A DNA stretch of 64,000 bases from Amaurobius ferox (Eukaryota > Arthropoda > Arachnida > Araneae > Amaurobiidae): positions 36,360,003 to 36,424,002 of the forward strand of contig OX578140.1 of the NCBI GenBank assembly GCA_951213105.1, read 5' to 3'. This document shows positions 11,226 to 23,140 of this stretch, in pieces. Both the position numbers and the translations under genes were made by a program. The stretch's first letter is position 1. Each line of letters begins with the position of its first letter. Below the pieces are notes generated by a model. The model ran no database searches, was not told the DNA's origin, and saw only the letters and a list, made by a program, of their open reading frames with translations.

Positions 11226-11560
11226 AAGAAGATGACTTTTTATGTCGGTCAGCGACTCACGCTAGCCATCGACCTTCTATCGTACAAATAAACGGGGAGA
11301 GAGATGGGGCGCGACCGGAACGAATTTTTAGTCCCAGGTCGTATGACGTAACTGAGTATCGATCTGCCGGCAGACACTCCGTGCTGTATCCATATCAGGC
11401 GAATGGAGAAAGGTGTCTGTATGTCTGGGAAATACCACTCCCCATTGGCAGACGATACAGGGTAAATGATCTGGAATGCCATCTTCACTGCAACCGAAAC
11501 GTAAAACAAATGAAATGCAGAAGCTTTTTGAGGTATCCAAAGGTCCGTGAGTATTTCTGA
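11226..11560. other. GC-richer island of unknown nature
   Basis: Clearly higher GC than its surroundings, with CG dinucleotides (GGGGCGCGACCGGAACG and neighbours). Two overlapping minus-strand frames of 70-86 codons exist but match no family I recognise. On the plus strand it ends in a donor-like GTGAGTAT at ~11547. It could be an untranslated first exon or promoter, an old exon, or a scrap of an unrecognised repeat. No function is claimed. Confidence 0.35.
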
Positions 11561-12615
11561 ACTTTTTTCTCTTTATTGATTTTTTTCCCAGCCAGAGAAT
11601 GACCTAGATAGCAACGGATCTCGGTGTGAAAGCGCTAAATTATCTTTTTAAATGCTTAGAGGGCTTGTGAAATGAATTACAATGCCGACTCGTAAGAAAA
11701 TGAGATGATCTCCCTGATAGCTTCCACGCATCGCCGCTAGGTGTCTCCTTAGTTCTCTGAATGGAGCTGTTATACAAGATTTATTAATATCATCCTTTGC
11801 TCATGCTCGAGTGCATTTACTATTGTGACATTTTCCTTCCAACGATTCTGAAAATTGAACCTAGATTGAAAAGAAATAAATTTCGGAAGAAATATATTAG
11901 TTTGTACAATGTTTGCATGATATGTTCATGCATGTAATGTACATAACCATTGATTAAGAGTATTTTTAACACTTAATGCTCCTTTTTAACAAGATTATGT
12001 TGTGATAATTCTATACAAAGTAAAAAAATTTTTGAGTAGATGCGTGGGGATTTAATTGGTTTCATTTAATTGAAGTTAAAATATATTCCATATTAGAAAT
12101 ACGATGCATCTCATCGATCTATAATTCTGTTTTTCGTAGTGGTGGAGTTATGAAAGAACCCTATATAAATCCTTTTTAAGTTCTTATGCATCCCTTTTAT
12201 TTTCAATTTAAGTGTTTTAGAGTTGCAAAAATAAGGTCTACTAATAGGAAAGCGACTATGCGCTAACGATTGATAAATTTTGCAGCGCTTCTAACGGCGA
12301 ATTGAAGAACTTAGAATTCCTATCTAAAAAAACACAAGATAGACAAACATTTTTAATTAAAAAGTTGTAGAGCGAACTCTGTTTAGTATGGAAAGACATT
12401 TGGTTTTGCGCATAATATGCACATAGACGATAAAAAATGAGATGAAAGAAATGGAATAATTATGTACTGCATCATGTATCTGGCATTTTTATGCAACATT
12501 TATTTTTCACTACAAGAAGGACAATTCTGAAATCTAATTAAAATTAACTTATTACGCGGTTTATTTGTTTTCTATGAGTATTTTTAGACATATACTTCAG
12601 AAGTATTTCAATATA
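11561..12615. other. Non-coding stretch, nothing recognised
   Basis: No coding, repeat or terminal structure was recognised in about 1 kb. Confidence 0.4.
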
Positions 12616-12665
12616 GGGTTCTTCGTTTGGGATGGACGCTGTCCCACCCGTAAGCAAACGGTTAA
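12616..12665 (-). mobile_element. Fragment of TTAA foldback element E (one arm tip)
   Basis: Matches the outer ~50 bp of the right arm of the foldback at 15366-15598 (TTCTTCGTTTGGGATGGACG, then CCCACCCGTAAGCAAACGG) and ends in TTAA at 12662-12665. Only one arm is left. Confidence 0.8.
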
Positions 12666-12839
12666 AGGAAAGTTAAAGGAAGGTATGAGGACTTATGGGG
12701 GTAACCCTGTATATAAACTAGTATTTAAGTCTGTAAAAGACAGACTTAAAGAAAGAAGTTACGACATTTTAATACGATTTATTTTGTTTGATAATGTATG
12801 AACTTAGCGTCGAAAATAATCATCTCAATTGAAAGTTGG

Positions 12840-13620
12840 CCTACTTAGGTTCTGTTCTGTGGTCGACGTGTATGCTGAGTCTAGTTCAAATCGAGCCTTG
12901 TAGGAGGTCTGAAAAGTTCCTCAAACCCATTCTGCTTGCCCAAGTGGGAAGAGTTGAAATTCCGACTCTGTTCTGGTCTATTGACGATCCTATAAGTGTA
13001 CAAATATTTAGCTTTCTTAGTCAACGGGACGGGGGGGGGGGGGGGTAAGAGGGCTCAGAAAGTTTTAAAAAAAACCTTTTTCCGCCTCCTGGGAGAGAAT
13101 AAAAAATTCGGCCCCATTAGGTTCTATCCTGTAGTTTTTACCATAGTATGTGTAGCTTCCTAAGTCAACGGGGCTTTTGGGGACTTGCGAAGTCGTCAAA
13201 AACACCCTTATTTTTCCAGTCCCTGAGAGGGAATCAAAAATTCGGCCGCGGTAGGTTCTGTCCAGTAGTGTTGTTGTTGTTACTTATGACCTCCTGTTCG
13301 GAGGAACCGAAACAGGACCAGTGACGCAGGAAGAAAGAACGACACACAAGACGAGAGAACTAAGTTGTCCAGTAGTTGATACCATGAGTATAAACATATT
13401 TAGATAACCTAAATTTTTATAAACATTCAATGGGGGAACTTCTGGAGATCCTGTAATGGCTTTGCGACTCCCCCCCCCCCCAATTTTGCACGCAAACAGT
13501 TTTACACTCTCGGGGATGGAAATCGAAAATTACACACCACTATGTTCTGTCCAATAATTGACACTATAAACGATTAAAGATTCAGAATTGTAGGCCACCG
13601 GGAAATGGGCTTCTGTAGAG
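12840..13620 (+). repeat. Degenerate minisatellite, ~125-180-bp units with C/G homopolymers
   Basis: The GTTCTGTCC-like word recurs at ~12849, ~12970, ~13121, ~13255 and ~13544, each followed by a TTGAC/TTACC-like word. A later AGTCAACGGG or equivalent recurs, then (in some units) a poly-G or poly-C run (13031-13045, ~13472-13482) and a GAGAGGGAATCAAAAATTCG block. About five diverged units are visible. Unit 3 is split by a 96-bp insert flanked by an 11-bp duplication. Confidence 0.75.
13270..13365 (-). mobile_element. Small retroposed insert (SINE-like fragment) with 11-bp TSD
   Basis: The 96-bp insert lies between two copies of TGTCCAGTAGT (13259-13269 and 13366-13376). On the minus strand it ends in an (AAC)n tail. 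This resembles the AAC-type tail of the SINE at 34191-34476, but the body is different and has no complete A and B box. It is probably a 5'-truncated SINE or other short retroposed RNA. Confidence 0.72.
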
Positions 13621-14504
13621 TCTGGAAAGACATAAACACGTTAGTTAATTATTATATAGATATATACACAGTGAACCCCGGTTATAACACCCTCGGTTAT
13701 ACCGGGAATTCGTATAAATCGCGAGTGTAAACATGTTTTCCTTTCTTTTATCGTCGCCGCGCCTTCAATTAAAATTATGAACAGAATGAATTTGTGTAAA
13801 CAACATAAAATTACAAATTTCATGGCCTCCACAGTATTGTATTGACTCAAATGCATTTAATTGCAAACCTGGTTTAAGTATAGTAATGCGTGTGCTATTT
13901 ATTTGCAATCTTTCTACTAAAAATTTAATTAATATATGTAGAATACTGATTTTTTCATTCTATAAACGTCTTTTTTTAACAAGAACTATATATAGAACGT
14001 AAGAACATATATAATATAATAAAATAGACAACTATATTTTAATACTAATGGGTGATCATGAAAATAGCACTCATCGTATACCGTGGTTGTCCTTATAACG
14101 TGGGTGGTTTGATGTCCCCGAAAACCTTCGATATTACCTTGGTTTACTATATTTGTTTTATTTACATGTCAATAGCATATCGATCTTATTTCCAGTTAGG
14201 AAAATTCATATTGTTCTACCAGTACTATAATTATAAAGTATTTTTACAGATAATAATATATGGAATAAGTATATGTTCTGGGTCGACTATGTTAGAATTT
14301 ACCCTTTTCGTACTTTCTCGTCAGTTTTCATTTTCTGGAGTTATTTTCAGTTTGGATCAAAAGCGCGCAAAGTAAGAATGTATATAATGCAGTCGTAATT
14401 TGGTTAAACAAGACCGTTAAGAGAAAGGTCGATGATAGTTTCAACACCATTAATATTAGTTACTTCAGATAATTTTACTTTGTCATACTATGGAATATTA
14501 GATA
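13621..14504. other. Non-coding; possible pogo-like terminus at 13669
   Basis: At 13669-13735 the sequence CAGTGAACCCCGGTTATAAC, with a second GGTTATACCGGG, resembles the terminal repeats of pogo/Tigger-type elements. No matching opposite end is evident. The rest is AT-rich and unassigned. Confidence 0.35.
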
Positions 14505-14845
14505 TAGAGTAAGTATTGTTTCCCGAAAATTTTCGAATTTGAGATTTTGATGCCCATGTGTGTTTTAGGACCTCTTGAACACGTTTTGACTATTTCTGAA
14601 GTGATGGTCTGTTGTCGATTTGTTATGTACGCGATAGCTGCCACAAATATGAAAAGATTTTCGCGAAATTTTATATCCAGCTTTGCTACCGTAAAATCTA
14701 GAACTAGACAGGATTTCTTTTTTAATTCTGGGCGAAAACCTCGAAATGTTTTCTAATATTTATATTTTTTTAACATAGCAGCGTACGATAAATTTGACGT
14801 AATTATTCTACAAAGGGGTTATTTATGGGTCAACGAACACGATAC

Positions 14846-15681
14846 TTAAGGGAACGGTAGACGTTGAAATTTTTTTTATTTATTTATTGACTTTGAAACA
14901 TGAAAATTTGTATAAATATTCCTCTTAACATTACTATATAAAAAACCACTAATTTTTTTTCAATTTTGTTATAATTTTATATTTTTTTTTGATTTAATTG
15001 TTTTTAACAAAAATTAGAAAATGCTCCTTGCCTGCCATTTGTTCACATTTTTGACTAATTTTGCATTGTGATCACTCAAAAACACATTATGAACAAATTT
15101 GAGTATTTATTTTTAAATCCCTTAGAAAGTGAATTTTTTAAAAGTATTTTTCGGCATTGAAACTTAATTTTCATCATTTAATTATGTTCTTATTCACTTT
15201 TAATTACCTTAATGAACTCCAATTATAAAATGCGTGCCCAGTTTCATTAAAAAGTATGAAAGGTGTCTTCTTGCCAAATTTCATGCATCTCAAATAAAAA
15301 TTAAGCCGCATAAAGCATTTTAAAAATGCAAAACCTTTAAAAATTCCGTTTCGAAAAAAATGCATTTAACCTTTTGCTTGCGGGTGGAACAGCGTCCATC
15401 CCAAACGAAGAACCTCCCAAAAAGACAGGTATTTGACATACCCTATCCCAAACACTTCGTTCTGTCGGCGAATTTCACGGACGCCAATGCCTGCAAAGGG
15501 AGATCGAACTGTTTGGGATAGGGTATGTCACATACTTGTCTTTTTGGAATGTTCTTCGTTTGGGATGGACGCTGTCCCACCCGTAAGCAAAAGGTTAAAT
15601 GTGTAAAATAATATTATATATTAAAAAAAAAAACTTTTTTTAGTTGATTTTTGCTCATTTCAGCGTCCACCGCCCCCTTAA
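14846..15681. mobile_element. TTAA-flanked element F1 (836 bp)
   Basis: TTAA at 14846-14849 and 15678-15681 borders matching termini: GGGAACGGTAGACGTTGAAAT and, inverted, GGGGGCGGTGGACGCTGAAAT. The TTAA duplication is typical of the piggyBac superfamily. There is no transposase, so it is non-autonomous. A related, uninterrupted TTAA site exists near 30617-30620 in another family-C copy. A second TTAA foldback element (E) lies inside. A sister copy is at 53559-54331 and a truncated one starts at 34504. Confidence 0.88.
15366..15598. mobile_element. TTAA foldback element E inside F1 (233 bp)
   Basis: Ends TTAACCTTTTGCTTGCGGGT and its inverted counterpart, with TTAA on both sides. The arms (about 90 bp) are nearly complementary, including CATCCCAAACGAAGAAC and ACATACCCTATCCCAAAC on both. 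The central loop holds CGGACGCCAATGCCTGCAAA. The CC(T)TTTGC tip resembles piggyBac ends. In the other two F copies the same position holds a one-armed version, so E probably entered F before F multiplied. Confidence 0.88.
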
Positions 15682-15789
15682 CAGTTTCAATCATTGTTGT
15701 AAAACATAGCAGCTATACAATTTTCGTGCTCGTGACGTCATTAGAAACCCACTGTGGCCCTAGTAGTCGACATAAACCCCCAGGTTGTG

Positions 15790-17235
15790 GCCGAGTTAAA
15801 CTGTCTGTCTGTCTGTCCATTCGCACGATAACTATCGTAAAAATGACTTTATCGAAATTTAATTTTAGTATGTTGTTGAAACGGCCTGTGGAATGTCTGG
15901 GAATGAAAATAAATAATATCACCCAATTAGTTTCAAAAAATGAAATACATTGAGCCCTATAGGTCGATGTCGAAGGCCCAGACCACACAGCCAACCCTAG
16001 GGCTTACGGCAGTTTAAGAGCCGTATGGGTCGCTCATAATTATTCAAGTATTTTTTAAGCGGAGTTAAAATTAAAAAATTGCTTCGAAAATTTTAGAAAA
16101 TATGCAAACTATCACACATAACATGTAAAACAATTTTCAGCAAAATATGTTTTTAAATAAAAATGAAAATAATAATTACACCCATGATATATATAAAGAG
16201 ATCACTTAACTCATTACAAAATAAAATATGGCATCCATTTTTTTCGCTTTTCCCATTTTTTCGTTTAAATTTATATTTAATGTTGCATCCGTCATAAAAC
16301 CTCCTTTTATTTTGCATATTATCTGTGTATCTAAATTCTATGTCAAAGCAATTACAATATTTTTTATCTTAAATTATCACTAAACTTTGATTATTCCTGC
16401 AACGAAACCTAATTTCTGTAGTATGCAGAATGTAAACAAATCAAGCGATTATAAGATGAGTTGTATAATAATTGCTGAATTTTTTTCACGAAAATTTTTT
16501 TAGCTCTGGAATCTGGAATGTAAGTGATATAAATGAAATATTCATTGATTTTACATAGAGAGGCAGACGACTGATATTTTGATGGCATCATTTGAATAAA
16601 ACTATTTTGTGTAACTAGCATTATCTATCCCGATGAAGTTTTAAGTTTCCAAAAAGTAGCACTGTGATAATTTAAAAAATATTACCGCTGAATGTATTAC
16701 ATTTTAGATATGTTTAAATAAAATTCTATTTCAATTGGAAAGTGTTTTATAATCAATGCTTTATCCATGATTGATCTTTCTAGTTTAAAATTTGATTTGG
16801 GAAATAATGACACTATTTGATCACTCAGGAGTGGCCTAACAATGCTCAGCACTAATGAGAAAATGGAATAGTGATAAACTAGCAGATTCACCTAAAGAAA
16901 CTGGAAATAATAGAGTTGGACAGTTCGCTGTAACTTGTAATTGGCTCACGTCGAGTGCAAACATTCACAATCGCATAATCCTGTTTTCCTGAACCCAACA
17001 GTAACAGTGCACGATTATGGATCATAGCACGACACATAAAACGGAAATCTATTTTTGATTTCAATGTATTCGCATTCCGAAAGCAGTCACGTTCGTAATA
17101 TGTCAACAGAGTTATTTATGGCGCATTTTACGATCTATTGGAATTTATTCTATTCGTGTACGTCTATATCTTCTTTACAGCTGATATATTTTGTGTATAT
17201 TTGAAAGTCAAAGAATTATTTTGCGAAATATTGTC
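15790..17235 (+). mobile_element. Repeat family D, long-form copy D3
   Basis: It lacks the terminal hairpin. It begins with CTGTCTGTCTGTCC and continues through CACGATAACTATCGTAAAAA, TAATATCACCCAATTAG, AATACATTGAGCCCTAT, ATGAGTTGTATAATAATTGC, and the AATCAATGCTTTATCCATGA palindrome near 16750. Sequence to ~17235 (CATAAAACGGA, TTATTTATGGCGCATTTTAC) is shared with 28612-29100 and 33545-33940. It therefore continues past the point where short-form D copies stop. Confidence 0.65.
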
Positions 17236-17439
17236 CTATAGGTTGATATTACACTTTTTGGTACAAGCTTATTAATGTTAACTATACCCTTTAAACACTT
17301 GCAACTATGTATCTATGTTTGTTTGTATCAATGTCCAGAGTTTTCTTCAGCTAATTTGCTCTTCCAGAAACAGTGGCTGGTGCCTGGTAAAAACGTTTCT
17401 TCTGTAGAATTCAGCTGATACCATACTCGATAATTACTA

Positions 17440-18860
17440 ACTTGCCCCCAAGGGGGGACTAATGACGTCACGAACAAAAAAAAATCTGATATGGGCACCA
17501 CATGACTTTCCTTATATAATGAAATGAATTTACTACTTTTACAGTTAAAAAAATGTTATTCTTATAGTAGATTATATTCTTTCCAAGATATTGAATTTCT
17601 TCACTTAGTCGTCATTTTCATTGATTTGGCGTCATTTTTATCCATTTAGCGAGATTTTCGTTAATTTGGCAACATTTAAAAGTGTCGCCAAGTTGGCGGC
17701 ATACCGTTAAATTGGTCGCCAAAATCTCGCTAACCTTTATGGATGGAGAAAAAAGTTATTCGTACAGCAGATACATGACTATTGGCGTTCAAATACAAAA
17801 GTATTACTCAAAGTATCTTTTCTCGTGAATGGAACAAGTTAGATCCACGAGAATGATGTCACCAAATTTATCGCATGATATTGCATATGGAAAGTGAACA
17901 TGTTTCTTAACAGTTAATGTTTTTTATAAATTTATTTGAAAAATGTGCAATATCTCTAGAACCGTTTTTAATTCTAGCGTTTTAAAATTTATATCAATCG
18001 TTTTCTAAGGAAAAATTACATAAGAAATGTCTACTTACGTAACTTTATTAAAGATTTTGATTTTTTGATGATTTTCTCAAAATTTCATTCGAAAATTTAA
18101 GGAGGTTCTGAACATTCGATTGTGTTTTAAAACAATAGGCTTCCAGTATTCACGGATTTTGATTTTAGTACCAAATTTCATTCGAATCGCTCCATTCATT
18201 CGTGAGATATTGCCTCTACAGACTCACTGACACACACACACACACACACACCTACATGATTTGACACACACACACAGACATCACCTTAAAAATGTTCGAT
18301 TCGTGATCAGGGATGCTTGAAACGTGTTCTCCCGTCGAAAACTCGAATTCGAATTTTCGACCCCGTCACAATACTTTCCTTATACTACATTATGTATATA
18401 AGGAAAGTAAAAATGTATCGCGGCTATTTTTCACGACAATAATTGATATTGTCAAGTATCGTGATCATTAACCTATAAATAAACCCTTTTATGCATGATT
18501 ATGTGAAATTTTGTTCTATATTGACATGTTAAAAAAATATAAAATTTCGAATCCATTTCAAAGTTTTCTCTCGAATTTAAAAAAGTTCTATCTAGTTCTA
18601 AATTTTTTTATAACAACGCCGGATATAAAGTATTGTGGAAAACCATTAATATTTGTGGCTGCTTTCGCTTACACAAGAAATCGATCACAGACATCAGACG
18701 GACGGACAGACAGACATACGGACATCACTCCAAAAGCAGTCAAAACGTATTCAAGATATCTTAAAATATATATTGGCATCAAAATCTCGAATTCAAAAAT
18801 TTTCGTTAAAACAACACTTTCTCTATTCTATATTGCATATATATATATATATATATACAT
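17440..18860 (+). mobile_element. Repeat family C, copy C1 (split by A2)
   Basis: The 5' part at 17440-17484 (CCCCCAAGGGGGGACTAATG, then TGACGTCACGAAC) and the 3' part at 18410-18860 (TGTATCGCGGCTATTTTTCA onward) align with the uninterrupted copy at 57381-57853. Family-A copy A2 sits in the A-run between them. The GACGGACAGACAGACAT tract and CAAAATCTCGAATTCAAAAA block are followed by the start of a terminal hairpin (ACACTTTCTCTATT), cut off by a TA microsatellite carrying Tc1 element T2. Confidence 0.75.
17485..18409 (+). mobile_element. Repeat family A, copy A2
   Basis: Starts TCTGATATGGGCACCACATG after an A-run, has a short CA tract at 18230-18280, the GTGATCAGGGATGCTTGAAA block, and ends ACTTTCCTTATAC...ATATAAGGAAAGTA. 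It lies inside family C: compared with the empty version at ~57440 it entered a run of A (or A/T) and left no obvious target duplication. Confidence 0.8.
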
Positions 18861-18861
18861 A

Positions 18862-20310
18862 CACTCTAAAACAAAAAATTCGATACACCAAGAAAGAATT
18901 ATCCAAATGAGACAAAATTTGGTACGTGTAATGTAGATGTACAGAAAAAGAAATGATTAGAATTTCAGAACATTTAGATGATTTATTGCACTGAAAGATC
19001 TACACAAAGTGAGCACGTCAATATGGTATTGGTCCACCTCTGGTATTGATACAAGCTGTTAACCGACGTGGCATTGATACATAAAGTTGCCGAATGGTGT
19101 TCTGAGTGATGTCGTTCCAACTGGCCTCCAATTGGTTAGTTAATTTGTCTACATTCTAGAATGGTTGCAAGCGGCGTCCCATCTCAGCCCAAATGTGTTC
19201 AATAGGCGAGAGATCTGGTGATCTGGCTGACCAAGGAAGTATGTCGTAAGCACTCAGACAATTAATAGAGAGGCGTGCAGTGTGTGGCCTGGCATTATCT
19301 TGCTGAAAAGTTAGCCCATGGTGTCGCGAAAGGAATGGCAATACAACGGGTCGTAGGATGTCGACAACGTACCGCTGTGCTGTGATGGTGCCACGGAGGA
19401 CTATCAAAGGGGTTTAGGTTATCAAACGAAATGGTACCCCAGACCATAACTCCCTGTTGTCGGGCAGTGTGACAGTAAGAGCAGGATCCTGACGATGTTC
19501 GAGCTGTCTCCAGACACGTTTCCGCTAGTCGTCGGGACTCAGTTCGAAACGGGATTCATCACTGAAGGCAATTCGTTCCCAATCTGAACAATTTCATGTG
19601 GATCGGGCCCGGCACCATTGCAATCGCTGTTGACGGTGTATACTGGTCAGTGGTAGGCGGCGTAATGGGCGCCGCGAGTATAGATTCCCCTCCCGCAGTC
19701 TTCCATTAATGGTCCGAGTGGTCACTTCCGTGTTTGTCACACGTTGGATGGTTGATAACGACGAATTTTGTGCTGTCACAGCTGTTCTGACAATCGCTCT
19801 ATCTTTCCGTTCTGTCATCGCTCTAGGTCTTTCGCTGCCTGCTTGCCACTGAAATCTGCCATTCCGGACTCATTCCTGCCAACATCGTCTAATTTCTGTA
19901 TCGCTCCTACCCGAATGCCGAGCGATTCGTCAGTGTTCCCATCCAACCTCATGCAGTCGACCGCACGCTCTCTTTCCAACGCCTTCATAGTGGCCGCGAA
20001 TTCACCTGCGAGGCATTGTTATAATCAAGGTACGTAAACGCAATCAAAATACACTGCATGTTTTGTTCCTGAAAGCGAGGTTCGCTCCTTATATACACCT
20101 CCATGGTGCTCAGTTTCAATGCGCTGTACTTCCGACTATTCATTCATTGGCTGCGAATATTTGATCATTTGCATATTCGGTCGACAGGTGTTTGCATGTA
20201 CAGTTTCATTACTCTCTGATTATTTGGGGATGGGGGTGCACAAGACTGATAGCCCGAGCATTACATTTCTCTATTTTTAGTACATTTTGACTCAATTTAA
20301 GCAATCTGTA
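18862..20310 (-). mobile_element. Tc1-like DNA transposon (element T2), right end missing
   Basis: The left end begins CACTCTAAAACAAAAAATTC after a TA at 18860-18861, inside a TA microsatellite. CACCAAGAAAG again begins 24 bases from the tip. The subterminal AAATGAGACAAAATTT is mirrored near 20285-20300 (AAATTGAGTCAAAATGT when inverted). The outer right TIR cannot be found, so the right end is lost or heavily changed and 20310 is approximate. It encloses a minus-strand transposase relic. Confidence 0.82.
19018..20000 (-). pseudogene. Tc1-like transposase pseudogene (T2)
   Basis: Reads right to left. N-terminal helix-turn-helix pieces at ~19990-19820 are frame-disrupted. MTERKDRAIVRTAVTAQNSS starts at 19818 and leads to LRRLPLTSIHRQQRLQWCRA (HTH to catalytic linker). 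The first-Asp region (19400-19590) has stops and frameshifts. GVMVWGTISFDN precedes the second half at 19407-19156, with FQQDNARPHTA (second Asp intact) and SPDLSPIEHIW (Glu intact). The C-terminus GGPIPY stops at 19018-19020. Second Asp to Glu is 32 residues. Neither half can form a working enzyme. Confidence 0.9.
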
Positions 20311-20558
20311 TGGTCAGTCGTGACCTACCCTCGGAGCTGGCGGGCATGTACCAGGAAGCAGCAACATGCACGTCCAAGTAGGGGAGGAATCGACTACGTT
20401 ACAATAATTTCTCTACATGAATAGAGCTCTTGTTCAGATCTCAGAAGTACTAAAAGATAAGGAGCTTCTCAAAAAGCGGCCGTGTTGGTCGCTAGTTATA
20501 TATGAAATTACTTTGTGTGTCTATTTTATTGGGTTATACCGTTGCAAATAGAAAAAAA
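20311..20558. other. Short unassigned stretch between T2 and A3
   Basis: 20315-20400 is GC-richer (GACCTACCCTCGGAGCTGGC) and may be a scrap of another element, but has no structure I can name. Confidence 0.35.
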
Positions 20559-21325
20559 TCTGATTTGGGCAACACATGACTTTCCATATATAATGTAATG
20601 AATTTACTACTTTTACAGTAAAAAAATAGGTTTTTCTTATAGTAGATACTAATATTCTTTCCAAGATATTGAATTTTCGACAATTAGTCGTCATTTTCAT
20701 TGATTTAGCGTCATTTTTATCCATTTGACGAGATTTACGTTAATTTGGCAACATTTCAAAAAGTCGCCAAATTGACGACATTCCTCCAAATTCGTCGCCG
20801 GAATCTCGCAAAGCGTTATGGACGAAGAAATAAGTTATTCTTACAGCACATAAATGACTATTGGAGTTCAAATACAAAAGTATTACTCAAAGTATCTTTT
20901 TTCATGAATGGAACGAGATAGATTCACGAGAATGATGTCATCCAATTTATTACATGGTATTACATATGAAAAGTGAACATGTTTCTCAATAGGAAATACT
21001 TTTATTTTATTTTATGACTTTTTGATAATTTTTTTTAAAAATGCACAATATCTTGAGAACGATTCATGTTAGCGTTCTAAAATTTATGTCAATCGTTTTC
21101 TAATGAAAAATTACATAAGAAATGTCTATTTGCGTAACTTTATTAGTGGTTTTGATTTTTTGACGATTTTTTCAAAATTTCATTCGAAAATTTAGGGGGG
21201 GGTTCTGAACATTCGATTGCGTATAAAAACAATAGGCTTCCATTGTTTACGGATTGTGATTTTTGTACCAAATTTGGTTCGAATCGGTCCATTTGTTCGT
21301 CAGTTATCGTCTCCACAGACTCACT

Positions 21326-21369
<44 letters not shown>

Positions 21370-21553
21370 CTTTCACACACACACACACACACACATACTT
21401 TCACACACACACACACACACACAGACATCACTTCAAAAATGTTTGATTCGTGATCAGGGATGCTTGAAACCTGCTCTCCCGTCGAAAACTCTAATTCGAA
21501 TTTTCGATCCCGTCACAATACTTTCCTTATTTTTTATGTATATAAGGAAAGTA
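20559..21553 (+). mobile_element. Repeat family A, copy A3 (full, long CA tract)
   Basis: Starts TCTGATTTGGGCAACACATG and ends TATATAAGGAAAGTA. It has a compound (CA)n tract at ~21329-21422 split by TATATACTTT and TACTTT. The TACTTTCACACA interruption also occurs in A1, so A1 and A3 come from the same sub-lineage. Confidence 0.82.
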
Positions 21554-21830
21554 ATAAAATACTTTGTCCTAAAAATAACATACCTATAATGTTTTCCTAA
21601 AAACAACATACTTTGTAAAAATCTCTGTTCAGATTATATTTACCAAGCAACCGATAGGAGAAAACTAGTTTTATTTTTTTTTTAAATCTACTGATCAATA
21701 AATCACAATGAATCACCGAATAAATCAGAATAAATCCCTAACTGCAAATTTCATAAAAAAAATCTTTGGTCAGCTCTTGGAGTTATAATTGATAGATGCG
21801 CACATTGCATTTCAATTGCATTTTAAGTCA

Positions 21831-21997
21831 CACACCACACACGCATATAAGCACGAACAGTCGTACCTCTGAAAGCAGCTTAATCGTATTCGATCCTACG
21901 CAAAATGTGTAAATCCAGTAAAAATTATATTTCGAAAGCACGATTCTGTTACGATACTTTTCTTATACATGGCATATTATGCATTGTAGGAAACGTA
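21831..21997 (+). mobile_element. Repeat family B, 3' fragment B4
   Basis: Only the last ~165 bp of family B: CACACCACACACG, CAAAATGTGTAAATCC, ACGATTCTGTTACGATACTT, then the terminal hairpin around TTATACATGGCATATTATGC ending GTAGGAAACGTA. Confidence 0.6.
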
Positions 21998-22224
21998 AAA
22001 CAATACAATTTCTTTACAATATTGCGTTAAATATTGTAAAAAAAATTGCCTTAAAACTGCATAGCTGAGTTCTCAGGTCCGAAAGTTTTGTTAGGATAAG
22101 ATAAAAACTATTCAGAAATTATGTCGATGGGGTAAGAGACATGGGCCCTGTAATAACTGCAGGCCTCCAGCATTTGTCCACTTTGACTCTAATGAAATCG
22201 TTATCGTTGTGACATTCCAAAAAA

Positions 22225-23140
22225 TCTGATGTGGGCAGCACATGACTTTCCTTATATAATGCAAAGAATTTAATACTTTTACAGTAAAAAATATGGTTAT
22301 TCTTATAGTAGATACTTATATTCTTTCCAAGATATTGAATTTTCGTCAGTGAGTCGTCATTTTCATTGATTTAACGTCACTTTCATCCATTTGGCGAGAA
22401 TTTCGTTAATTTGGCAACATTTAAAAAAAGTCGCCAAGTTGGCGGCATTCATCCAAATTCGTCGCCAAAATCTCGCCAAGCGTTATAGACGGAGAAATAA
22501 ATTATTCTTATTGCAGATAAATGACTATTGACGTTCAAATACAAAAGTATTACTTAAAGTATATTTTTTCATGAATGAAACGAGCTAGATCCACGAAAAT
22601 GATGTCACCCAATTTATCGCATCATATTACATATGAAAAGTGAACCTATTTCTCAACAGTTAATTTTTTTTTTAATTTTATGTCATTTTTTGATAAATTT
22701 ATTTGCAAAATGTACAATATCTCAAGAACGGTTCGTGCTAGCGTTCTAAAGTTTGTCAATCATTTTCTAAGAAAAAATTACATAAGAAATGTCTATTTGC
22801 CTAACTTTATTAAAGGTTTTGATTTTTTGATGATTTTTTCAAAATTTCACTCGAAAATTTAGGTGAATTCTGAACATTCGATTGTGTTTATAATCAATAG
22901 GCTTCCAGTATTCACGGATTGTAATTTCTGTACCCAATTTCAGTCGAATCGCTCCATTCCTTCATGAGATATCGTACCCACAGACTCACTGACACATACA
23001 CACAGACATCACCTCAAAAAATGTTCGATTCGTGATCAGGGATACCTGAAACATGCTCTCCCGTCAAAAACTTGAATTCGAATGTTCGACCCCATTCCAA
23101 TACTTTCCTTATACATTATATTATGTATATAAGGAAAGTA
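22225..23140 (+). mobile_element. Repeat family A, copy A4
   Basis: Starts TCTGATGTGGGCAGCACATG and ends ATATAAGGAAAGTA. The CA tract has collapsed to CACATACACACAGACATCAC. It lies tail-to-tail with A5 (23177 onward) with 36 bp between, so together they form a large inverted repeat. Confidence 0.82.

Larger units (their letters stand above)
14505..15785 (-). mobile_element. Repeat family C, copy C3 (split by TTAA element F1)
   Basis: In reverse orientation it matches the copy at 57400-57853. Shared blocks include AATTTGAGATTTTGATGCC, CTAGAACTAGA, ATTTTTTTAACAT, TTATTTATGGGTCA, then (after the 836-bp F1 insert) CAGTTTCAATCATTG, GC(A/G)GC(T/G)ATACAATTTT and CGTGACGTCATTAG. The second half is at 15682-15785. 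No coding capacity. Confidence 0.65.

Noticed and set aside
11249..11540. A protein-coding gene on the minus strand in the GC-richer island
   Set aside because: Two overlapping frames, no recognised domain, no acceptor/donor pair bounding either frame.
14052..14375. 107-codon frame with hydrophobic stretches, possible membrane protein
   Set aside because: AT-rich sequence often gives Ile/Phe/Tyr-rich chance frames; no splice signals, no homology recognised and base composition equals the flanks.
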